Source of the DNA: CADEEN01 sp035716845
Lineage (GTDB): Bacteria; Pseudomonadota; Gammaproteobacteria; Burkholderiales; Burkholderiaceae_C
Direction: 5' to 3'
DNA: 39,195 bases
Assembly (NCBI GenBank): GCA_035716845.1
Contig: DASTJE010000163.1
Location: 1-39,195 of the forward strand
Shown here: one piece after another, positions 16,004 through 22,404 of the stretch
Layout: each line of letters starts with the position of its first letter
How positions within the stretch are numbered: the stretch's first letter is position 1
Program-made: the position numbers and the translations under genes
Notes under the pieces: generated by a model
The model's input: the letters and a program-made list of their open reading frames with translations, nothing else
What the model was told of the DNA's origin: nothing
The model's database searches: none

Positions 16004-16717
16004 TCATTGGATGAGGCCCAGCCGAAGCGCCTTGAGCACCGCCTGGTGCTTCGAGTTGCAGTGCAACTTCTGCATCGCGTTCTGCAGATGGAACACCGTC
16101 GTGCGCTCGCCGATGCCCAGCAGCTCGCTGATCTCGCGCGCCGTCCGGCCATCCAGCGTCCAGCGCAGCACATCGAGCTCGCGCGGTGTCAGGGCCGGCC
16201 GCTCGGGCCGCAGCGGCTCGGGCACCAGCACCCTGAGCGCCGTGTCCTGGGCGTGAACGGCAAAGAGCTGCAGGTCCGCCACCATGCGCGTGACCTCCGC
16301 CCGGTCGTCCGGCAACGTGGCGTCGCGGTCGACCCCGATGATGAAATGCCGGCCCTCGGGCATGTGGAGCGCCATCGCAATGCCATTGCGGTACCCATAG
16401 AACGCCTGATGCTCCCACTGCTCGATGGCGTCGTGCGCGAGATAGGTCTGCTGGTTCCAGATGATGGGCACCGTATGGCGCTTGCAGTGCTGCAGCACCG
16501 GGTCGCGGCGACTTTCCTTCTCGTCCTTGAAGGTGGCCAGGTAGGCCTGGGGGGTGTTGTGCACGGTCACGTACTCGAAGTCACCGCCCAGGCGATCGAC
16601 CACGACCATCGCCGACACCGTGTCGAACCCCAGGTTCTGGGCAAAGCGAACGACGACGGACCGGAACTCCGCCTCGCTCCGTGCCTCCAGCACCGACAGG
16701 TAGTCACCCTGCAGCAT
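16004..16717 (-). CDS. LuxR family regulator with autoinducer-binding domain
   Basis: A 237-residue regulator with an N-terminal ligand domain (about 1-165) and a C-terminal LuxR helix-turn-helix (LTPRELDVLRWTLDGRTAREISELLGIGERTTVFHLQNAMQKL). Aligned with TraR by spacing, Asp72-Pro73 and Trp87 match D70, P71 and W85, whereas the positions of W57 and Y61 hold Tyr59 and Phe63. So the acyl-homoserine lactone pocket is mostly, but not fully, standard and the ligand may differ. No luxI homologue is present in the window. It sits directly upstream of the peptide-exporter genes on the same strand and diverges from an RsaM/DUF4902-like gene, so control of the peptide operon is the natural inference. 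Confidence 0.93.
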   Translation of the reverse strand: MLQGDYLSVLEARSEAEFRSVVVRFAQNLGFDTVSAMVVVDRLGGDFEYVTVHNTPQAYLATFKDEKESRRDPVLQHCKRHTVPIIWNQQTYLAHDAIEQWEHQAFYGYRNGIAMALHMPEGRHFIIGVDRDATLPDDRAEVTRMVADLQLFAVHAQDTALRVLVPEPLRPERPALTPRELDVLRWTLDGRTAREISELLGIGERTTVFHLQNAMQKLHCNSKHQAVLKALRLGLIQ

Positions 16718-16740
16718 TTGTCACGCCCCAACCCTCAAAC

Positions 16741-16756
16741 CCGCCAACCTTTACAG
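16741..16756. promoter_or_regulatory. Second copy of the LuxR-site-like sequence, in the divergent promoter region
   Basis: ccgccaacctttacag matches the palindrome at 15984-15999 at 12 of 16 positions (shared core CAAC-N2-TTACAG). It lies 24 bp before the luxR start and 62 bp before the divergent gene at 16819. Its left half is degenerate (CCG for CTG). Confidence 0.4.
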
Positions 16757-16818
16757 CTAGCTAAGCGCACGCGGCTTCACGACACTGTGGCTCTCTTGTT
16801 GTCTCAGGACGGGAGCTC

Positions 16819-17199
16819 ATGATGAACGCTTCGTGGAGCATTCGCGCGTGGCCGACGCTATTGTGTCAGGCCGACGGTGCATCGCAATTGCATTTCGAAC
16901 ACTTCGACACACGCATCGTGTCGGCGGCCAACGACGAGTCCCCCTATTCGGGGCAGACCGTGTGGCGCGGTCGCGGCGACGGAGGCGCCGAGGCGCGCGT
17001 CGCGTGGGACTGGGTGATGCTGTCGCGCGATGTCGTGGCCATGGCCGATCCGATGTGCGTGGTGACCAACCTGCGCCTGCTCGGAGACCATGGCGAGGTG
17101 CTCACCGCGTGGGAGTCGGCGCGCCACCTCAGTCGCATCGTGTACGGGCTGCCGTGGCAGCACGAAGTGCAGCGCGCGGTGCAACGGCTGCACGCCTGA
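16819..17199 (+). CDS. RsaM/DUF4902-like protein, possible quorum-sensing modulator
   Basis: A 126-residue protein. Its C-terminal half, with VAWDWVMLSRD, VVTNLRLLGDHGEVLT and LPWQHEVQRAV, fits the pattern I know for DUF4902/RsaM proteins: a G/A-WDW motif, an R/TN-x-L-x-D-x-x-G-x-x-L block and a final WQ-x-x-V. RsaM proteins sit beside luxR/luxI genes in Burkholderia and Pseudomonas and dampen acyl-homoserine lactone signalling. Here it diverges from a luxR gene that has no luxI partner. GGGAG precedes two consecutive ATG codons (16819 and 16822); the second has the better spacing. The family call is by motif pattern from memory and would need a profile search. Confidence 0.6.
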   Translation: MMNASWSIRAWPTLLCQADGASQLHFEHFDTRIVSAANDESPYSGQTVWRGRGDGGAEARVAWDWVMLSRDVVAMADPMCVVTNLRLLGDHGEVLTAWESARHLSRIVYGLPWQHEVQRAVQRLHA

Positions 17200-17228
17200 C
17201 CCCCGACCCGGCCTGTGCAGGCGGGCGC

Positions 17229-17603
17229 TCAGGCCGGCGCCGCGAGCATCCGCCGCAGCTCGCCGCTGTCGATCAGGCGCTGCAGATCCTGCGCGCCACC
17301 GACCAGCGTGCCGCGCACGAACACCATCGGGAACGTGGGCCAGCCGGCCCACATCTTGAGTGCATTGCGCCGGCGCCACTGGCTGAAATAGCTGCCGTAG
17401 TCGAGGTCGTGGTGCGGCACGCCGGCGGCATCGAGCGCGCGCCGCGCCTTGCGCGGCCAGGGGTTCTGCGCCATGCCCACCACGACGACGTCGTGCGCGG
17501 CCACGGCCTGCTGCACCTCGGCCACCAGATCGGCATGCAGCCGCGCCACCTTGTCGCGGATGGCCGGATGCAGGCGTGACTCCTCGAGAACGGCGCGCGG
17601 CAT
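17229..17603 (-). CDS. Cysteine-free glutaredoxin-like protein
   Basis: A 124-residue protein with the glutaredoxin fold pattern: strand VVVVGMAQNP, helix PRKARRALDAAGVPHHDLDYGSY, the cis-proline motif TFPMVFVRGTLVGGAQDLQRLIDSGEL (compare TVPQVF and GGxDD in glutaredoxins). The place of the CPYC/CGFS active site is occupied by NPWPRKA and the whole protein contains no cysteine, so it cannot do normal thiol exchange. It may bind a partner or ligand instead. Two conserved-looking aromatic patches (YFSQWRRRNALKMWAGWPTF) lie between the two halves. It ends the operon started by the thioredoxin-like gene 29 bp upstream and is convergent with the RsaM-like gene. Confidence 0.8.
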   Translation of the reverse strand: MPRAVLEESRLHPAIRDKVARLHADLVAEVQQAVAAHDVVVVGMAQNPWPRKARRALDAAGVPHHDLDYGSYFSQWRRRNALKMWAGWPTFPMVFVRGTLVGGAQDLQRLIDSGELRRMLAAPA

Positions 17604-17632
17604 CGTCAGGTCCGGGGCTAGCGCGGTGTCCC

Positions 17633-19210
17633 TCAGCCCTTTGCGGGCGCGGCCGGCAACAGGGCCTGGCAGGCCTCGCGCTCGGCCGCCCCCACCTTGC
17701 CGCACAACGCCTGCACGCTCGACTGGATGCGCTTGATGGCCGCCGCCTGCTTGCCGTCGGCATTCCAACTCGCCAGCTTCTTGCCCACGCGCTGCAGCGA
17801 GCGAGCGCTGCGCTCGTGCAGTGCGCCCTTGTCCTTGGCCGCCTCGCTGAAGATCCGGGTCGCCGTCTGCTCGATGCGTGCGGCCTGCGCCGGCGCCAGG
17901 TCGACGAGCGCCGACAGGTAGCTCGCGCCCCATTGCAGCCGCGTGGCCGGGCCCTCGCTGGCCTCGTAGGCCTTGCGGAACCAGTCGAGTGCCTCGTCCT
18001 TGCGGCCGAGCTTGCGCGCGTTGCTGCCGAGCTGGCTCATCAGGTAGTACGGCGAGTGGCTCTTGCCGAGATTGGACTTGAGCAGCGACTCGCTTTCGCT
18101 CCACAGGCCCGCATAGCCCAGCAGCGAGCCGGCACCCGTGATCACGGCCTGGCGCTCGTAGCCGTCGGTGATCTCGCGGTCGAGCCGCGCCGCCGTCTCG
18201 CGCACCTCACGCACCAGCGCCTCGGGCAGCTTGGGCGACGTGGCGTCCTTGGGCTGGCCCAGCCGTGCCAGCGACACGCGCTCGTACAACGCGCCGAGGC
18301 GGTCTCCGCGCGAGAGCGTGGCGTCGTTCTGCAGCCGCAACAAGGCAGCCTCGAACTGCGCCACCAGCGGCGCGCGTTCGGTGCTGTCGTCGCCGGTGAG
18401 GGCCTTGACCATGTCGGTGGCGCTGCCGATCAGCACGTCCATGTGCGTGCGGGAAGCCGCCGGGTCGGCCAGCACGCGCTGCACGCGCTGCCGCAGCGCC
18501 TCGTCGGGCTTCAGGCCCTTGCCATCGTCGCTGGCCGCCAGCGCCTTGAGCCACAGCCGCGTGGTCGTCTCGCCGTCGCCCGGTGGCGCCTTGGCGGCCA
18601 GTTCGGCCAGCACGGCCGGCCGCTCGGCCACCGGCACGAGACCGCTGTCGTCCACCGCCCAGGAGTGGAAGGACAGCATGCGCCACTCGTTGGCGCCGAT
18701 CGGCTTGCCGGCGCGCGCATCGGCCAGCACGGCAGCGATCGGCCTGCCGCCGGCCAGCCCCGCCTCGAGCAGGGACAGCACCTGCGGCGCGTCGGCTTCG
18801 CCGGGCAGGCGCGTGATCTCCGCGCCCTCGGGCGTGAACAGCACGAGCGTCGGATAGCCGCTGACCTTGAAACGCGCGCCCAGCTTCTGCGCGGCAGGGC
18901 GGTCACCATCGACGAAAACGGCCACGAAGTGCTTGCTCTGGGCGGCGAATTCCTGGCGGTTGAACAGCGTCGCCTTGAGCTGGTTGCACGGGGGGCACCA
19001 GGTGGCGCCCCAGTACAGCAGCACCGGCTTCTTCTGCGCGCGGGCCTGCCCGAAGGCACGCTCGATGTCGGCGTCGGCCGACGCGGTGAGCCACGCGACG
19101 TTGCTGGAGGGCAGGCCGCCCGGTGCTGCCGCGGCGGCGGGCAGGACGGCACAGGCCCCGGCGAGGAACAACGTGACGGTCAGGCGACCTGCGATGGGTA
19201 GGCGGGGCAT
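17633..19210 (-). CDS. Periplasmic thioredoxin-fold protein with helical C-terminal domain
   Basis: A 525-residue exported protein. A Sec signal peptide (GRLTVTLFLAGACAVLPAAAAAP) is followed by a thioredoxin domain (about 40-155) with the redox pair Cys72/Cys75 in YWGATWCPPCNQL and the cis-proline in VSGYPTLVLF. The remaining 350 residues are alpha-helical with TPR-like units near GRKDEALDWFRKAYEASEGPATRLQWG. Such proteins are usually annotated as thioredoxin family without a defined role; a periplasmic disulfide or thiol reductase is the likely activity. Downstream lies the cysteine-free glutaredoxin-like gene. Confidence 0.85.
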   Translation of the reverse strand: MPRLPIAGRLTVTLFLAGACAVLPAAAAAPGGLPSSNVAWLTASADADIERAFGQARAQKKPVLLYWGATWCPPCNQLKATLFNRQEFAAQSKHFVAVFVDGDRPAAQKLGARFKVSGYPTLVLFTPEGAEITRLPGEADAPQVLSLLEAGLAGGRPIAAVLADARAGKPIGANEWRMLSFHSWAVDDSGLVPVAERPAVLAELAAKAPPGDGETTTRLWLKALAASDDGKGLKPDEALRQRVQRVLADPAASRTHMDVLIGSATDMVKALTGDDSTERAPLVAQFEAALLRLQNDATLSRGDRLGALYERVSLARLGQPKDATSPKLPEALVREVRETAARLDREITDGYERQAVITGAGSLLGYAGLWSESESLLKSNLGKSHSPYYLMSQLGSNARKLGRKDEALDWFRKAYEASEGPATRLQWGASYLSALVDLAPAQAARIEQTATRIFSEAAKDKGALHERSARSLQRVGKKLASWNADGKQAAAIKRIQSSVQALCGKVGAAEREACQALLPAAPAKG

Positions 19211-19275
19211 GGTGGCGCTCCGTGAAACAAAGGGCGCTCGTGGCGCCGGAACCGGGATTGTGCGGGCAAGCCCGC

Positions 19276-20049
19276 TCAGCCGTCGGCGGCGCTTTCCCCA
19301 GGGTCACCCGGGTCGTTCGGAGCCCCCAGTCGCCTCTGCGGATCGTCCTCCGGCGCCGGCACCGGGGCGGCACGCGCCAGCGCCATCCACACCGCGAACG
19401 GCAGGCCCGCCTCGAACGGCAGCGCCCGGGCGGGTGCGGGGCGCAGCACCTCCAGGGCGCCGAAGTCCGGCCCGCGGGCGCGCATCACGCCGCACTCCGG
19501 CGGAATCTCGTCGGCCTCGCCGACGCCCTCGGCCAGCACATACCAGCAGGCACCGGCCATGCCCAGGTAGGCGGCACGCTTGCCGGGCACGCGCAGGTCG
19601 GCCAGCAGGTCGGCGCGCCGCACCTTGATCTCGTGCACCTCGGGCTGCAGGTAGCCTGCCACCGTCGTGTGGCGCACCGAGAACACGTCGGGCATGGCCG
19701 TGCGCCAGCGCTCACCGGCGGGATGGTCGGCATCGGGCACGCGTGCGCGCAGCGACAGGCCGCACCAGGCGATGCGCCCGGCGCGCTGCAGTTCGAGCGC
19801 CACGCGGGCCACCAGCGCCTCGTGCGCATCGCGCGCCGCCCGGTTGCGTTGCAGCGTGGCCGCCAGCACCTGCAGGCCGGCGTCGGTGACGCGCAAGGTT
19901 TCGCGGCCGTGGCCGTCGCGCACGCGTTCGAGCAGGCCGGCCACCAGCAGCTCGACCTCAAGGACATCCTGGCAGGGCCAGCCGGCCGAGCGCCAGATGT
20001 CGCGCAGGCGCCGCCGGTGCGCCGTGCTCAGGGTCGGGGTGTAGCTCAC
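19276..20049 (-). CDS. Uncharacterised protein, winged-helix-like N-terminus plus possible PD-(D/E)XK nuclease fold
   Basis: A 257-residue cytosolic protein. Residues about 1-75 look like a winged helix (VLEVELLVAGLLERVRDGHGRETLRVTDAGLQVL). The central part contains MPDVFSVRHTT, then VHEIKVRRADLLADLRVPGKRAAYLGMAGACWYVLAEG. The D-(x)n-E-x-K arrangement followed by a basic helix and a hydrophobic strand is what MmcB-type and related PD-(D/E)XK nucleases show. The tail is acidic and proline-rich. It lies on the opposite strand to the SDR gene, with only 28 bp between the two starts. The nuclease call is a motif-based inference. Confidence 0.6.
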   Translation of the reverse strand: MSYTPTLSTAHRRRLRDIWRSAGWPCQDVLEVELLVAGLLERVRDGHGRETLRVTDAGLQVLAATLQRNRAARDAHEALVARVALELQRAGRIAWCGLSLRARVPDADHPAGERWRTAMPDVFSVRHTTVAGYLQPEVHEIKVRRADLLADLRVPGKRAAYLGMAGACWYVLAEGVGEADEIPPECGVMRARGPDFGALEVLRPAPARALPFEAGLPFAVWMALARAAPVPAPEDDPQRRLGAPNDPGDPGESAADG

Positions 20050-20077
20050 CGCGCGAGGGTAGCGCTAGAGTCGCCGC

Positions 20078-20863
20078 ATGACGAACCTCTCCGACTCCCC
20101 CGTGGCCCTGGTCACCGGCGGCGCGCGCGGCATCGGACTCGCGGCCGCCAAGCGCTTCCTGCAGCAAGGCTGGCGCGTCGCGCTGCTCGACATCGACGCC
20201 GACACGCTGCGTCGAACCGAGGCAGCGCTGGCCGATCCGGCGCGCGTGCTGGCGCTGGTGGCCGACGTGGCGCTGCCGCAGGAGGTGGGGCCCGCCTTTG
20301 CGGCACTGGACGCGGCCTGGGGCCGGCTCGACGCGCTCGTCAACAATGCCGGCATCGCCATCTTCGGACCGATCGCGCAGTGCACGCCCGCGCAATGGCA
20401 GCGCGTGATGGACGTCAACCTCTCGGGCCCCTTCCACTGCACGCAGGCCGCAGTGCCGCTGATGAAGCGCCGCGGCGGTGGCGCCGTCGTCAACATTGCC
20501 TCGATCTCCGGTCTGCGCGCCAGCACGCTGCGCGTGGCCTACGGCACCAGCAAGGCCGGTGTGATCCACCTCACCAAGCAGCAGGCCGCCGAGTACGGGA
20601 ACGTCGGCATCCGCGTCAACTGCGTGGCGCCCGGCCCGGTGGACACCGCGATGGCCAAGGAAGTGCACACGCCGGCCATCCGCGCCGCGTACCACGACGG
20701 CATCCCGCTCAACCGCTACGGCAGCGAGGAGGAGCTGGCCGCAGCGATCTGGTTCCTGTGCTCGCCCGAATCCACCTACGTCAACGGCCAGACCCTGGCG
20801 GTGGACGGCGGCTTCGACACCACCGGCATCGGGCTGCCCGCGCTGCGCGCACCACAAGGCTGA
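20078..20863 (+). CDS. Short-chain dehydrogenase/reductase (FabG-like)
   Basis: A 261-residue classical SDR, an NAD(P)-dependent oxidoreductase with unknown substrate. The cofactor motif is TGGARGIGLAAA near residue 13, followed by NNAG near 89, then the catalytic block NIASISGLRASTLRVAYGTSKAG with Ser, Tyr and Lys in the usual spacing. VNCVAPGPVDTAM and the C-terminal YVNGQTLAVDGGF complete the family pattern. Asp in LLDID after the glycine motif suggests NAD preference. It precedes the pirin gene on the same strand with a 65-bp gap. Sugar or 3-oxoacyl substrates are both possible. Confidence 0.93.
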   Translation: MTNLSDSPVALVTGGARGIGLAAAKRFLQQGWRVALLDIDADTLRRTEAALADPARVLALVADVALPQEVGPAFAALDAAWGRLDALVNNAGIAIFGPIAQCTPAQWQRVMDVNLSGPFHCTQAAVPLMKRRGGGAVVNIASISGLRASTLRVAYGTSKAGVIHLTKQQAAEYGNVGIRVNCVAPGPVDTAMAKEVHTPAIRAAYHDGIPLNRYGSEEELAAAIWFLCSPESTYVNGQTLAVDGGFDTTGIGLPALRAPQG

Positions 20864-20928
20864 GCCTTCGAACGGGTCATGCAAGGGCGCTGAATGCCCT
20901 TGCGCGCGCCGGCGCCTAGAGTGGCGCC

Positions 20929-21774
20929 ATGACGACGATCACCCAACCCCGCCCAGTCGAGCGCCTGGTGGCGGGCCAGGCCACCAGCGACGGCGCCGGC
21001 GTGAAGCTCACGCGCGTGCTCACGCACGACCTGCAGCGCCGGCTCGACCCCTTCCTGATGCTCGATGCGTTCGGCAGCGACTCGGCCGACGACTACATCG
21101 CCGGCTTTCCCGATCACCCGCACCGCGGCTTCGAGACCGTCACCTACATGCTCGCCGGCCGCATGCGCCACCGCGACTCGGCCGGCCACGAAGGCCTGCT
21201 CGAGGACGGCGGCGTGCAGTGGATGACCGCCGGCCGCGGAGTGATCCACAGCGAGCTGCCCGAGCAGGAGGAAGGCCGCATGGAGGGCTTCCAACTCTGG
21301 CTCAACCTGCCTGCCAGGGACAAGATGTGCGCGCCTTGGTACCGCGACATCCAGAGCCCCGAGGTGCCCGAGTGGCGCGGCGAGGGCGTCACCGCGCGCG
21401 TGATCGCGGGCCAGACCCACGGCGTCACGGGGGCGATGCAGCGCGAGGGCACGCAGCCGCTCTACCTCGACCTGCACCTCGACGCCGGCGCCGCGTTCGA
21501 GCAGGCGCTGCCGGAGGGCCACAACGCCTTCGTCTACGTCTATCGCGGCGCGCTGTCGATCGGCGGGCAGGTCGTGCCGGTGCAGCGCATGGCCATCCTG
21601 GCCAACCGCGGCGACGGCGTGGCGCTGGCCGCCGGCGCCGAGGGGGCGCGCGCCATCCTGGTGGCGGGGCGCCCGCTCAAGGAGCCGATTGCGCAGTACG
21701 GCCCCTTCGTGATGAACACGAAGGAGGAGATCTTCGCGGCGGTGGAGGACTACCGGGCCGGCCGCCTGGCCTGA
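20929..21774 (+). CDS. Pirin family protein
   Basis: A 281-residue bicupin of the pirin family, metal-binding proteins some of which are quercetin 2,3-dioxygenases. The N-terminal cupin carries the metal site in HPHRGFETVTYMLAGRMRHRDSAGHEG and the downstream GRGVIHSELPEQEEGRMEGFQLW (His, His, His, Glu ligands). A pirin C-terminal domain follows (HNAFVYVYRGALSIGG). The ATG at 20929 is within a compact 65-bp gap from the SDR stop. The physiological substrate cannot be read from the sequence. Confidence 0.95.
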   Translation: MTTITQPRPVERLVAGQATSDGAGVKLTRVLTHDLQRRLDPFLMLDAFGSDSADDYIAGFPDHPHRGFETVTYMLAGRMRHRDSAGHEGLLEDGGVQWMTAGRGVIHSELPEQEEGRMEGFQLWLNLPARDKMCAPWYRDIQSPEVPEWRGEGVTARVIAGQTHGVTGAMQREGTQPLYLDLHLDAGAAFEQALPEGHNAFVYVYRGALSIGGQVVPVQRMAILANRGDGVALAAGAEGARAILVAGRPLKEPIAQYGPFVMNTKEEIFAAVEDYRAGRLA

Positions 21775-21785
21775 ACCCCGGCGGG

Positions 21786-22067
21786 TCAACCGACCTGCAC
21801 GCCCTTCCAGAAGGCGATGCGGCCCTTGATGGCCGCCGCTGCCTCGCCCGGCTCGGGATAGGTCCAGGCGGCGTCGGGGTTCATGTCGCCGTTGACCAGC
21901 AGGCTGAAGTAGCGGGCCTGCCCTTTCACCGTGTCGCTCGTGCGGTGGTTGGAGAAGGTCAGGTACTGCGACTTGACGCTCGACTCGGGGAAGTAGTGGT
22001 TGCCGTCGAGCACGACCGTCTCGTCGCTCTCGGCGATCACCACGCCGTTCCAGACGGCCTGGACCAT
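21786..22067 (-). CDS. DUF427 domain protein
   Basis: A 93-residue protein from ATG 22067. MVQAVWNGVVIAESDETVVLDGNHYFPESSV, then a TPYKG-like position occupied by SNHRTSDTVKGQARYF and AAWTYPEPGEAAAAIKGRIAFW, is the DUF427 pattern (small beta-barrel protein). The biochemical role of the family is unknown. It is convergent with pirin, whose stop lies 11 bp away. An upstream extension of the open frame has no support. Confidence 0.9.
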   Translation of the reverse strand: MVQAVWNGVVIAESDETVVLDGNHYFPESSVKSQYLTFSNHRTSDTVKGQARYFSLLVNGDMNPDAAWTYPEPGEAAAAIKGRIAFWKGVQVG

Positions 22068-22099
22068 GGGGCACCTCGCGGGGGATGGCTGAACCGCGA

Positions 22100-22327
22100 T
22101 CATGCCTGTGGCCGCGGCGCGTCCTCGCACGCCGTCCAGACCTCGAGGCCCGCCAGGAAGCCGGCGTCGAGCTCGGTCACGTCCAGCCCCTGCCGCAGCT
22201 CGAAACTCGAGAGGTGCCAGCCGGCCTGTCCCGATTCGACGCCCTCGACGCTCGACGGCGCAGCTGCCGGCCTTGGCGGACGGCGCAGGAAACGCGGCAG
22301 GCTCAGGTGCAACTGCATGCGGCGCAT
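22100..22327 (-). CDS. Small protein, paralogue of the one at 24491-24739
   Basis: A 75-residue basic, then acidic protein (MRRMQLHLSLPRFLRRPPRP at the start). Its C-terminal part, AGWHLSSFELRQGLDVTELD, matches GGFHESSYELQTGLDVIESE of the other small gene on the far side of fadH. The shared pattern G-(W/F)-H-x-SS-(F/Y)-EL-x2-GLDV-x-E looks like a real domain. No Shine-Dalgarno is obvious; ATG 22318 or ATG 22354 are other possible starts. Function unknown. Confidence 0.6.
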   Translation of the reverse strand: MRRMQLHLSLPRFLRRPPRPAAAPSSVEGVESGQAGWHLSSFELRQGLDVTELDAGFLAGLEVWTACEDAPRPQA

Positions 22328-22357
22328 CTTCGCGACGCCGCCGCAGCGCTCCAATCA

Positions 22358-22368
22358 CCCCGAAGGGG
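22358..22368. repeat. Short hairpin ccccgaagggg before fadH
   Basis: A 4-bp-arm hairpin 37 bp upstream of the fadH start. A near copy (ccccgagggg) lies in the dnaE2 insertion at 2928-2937, so it may belong to a short family of genome-wide repeats. Confidence 0.4.
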
Positions 22369-22404
22369 GATACTGCGCCGAGCCCGCTGCCGAACCCCGA
22401 CACC

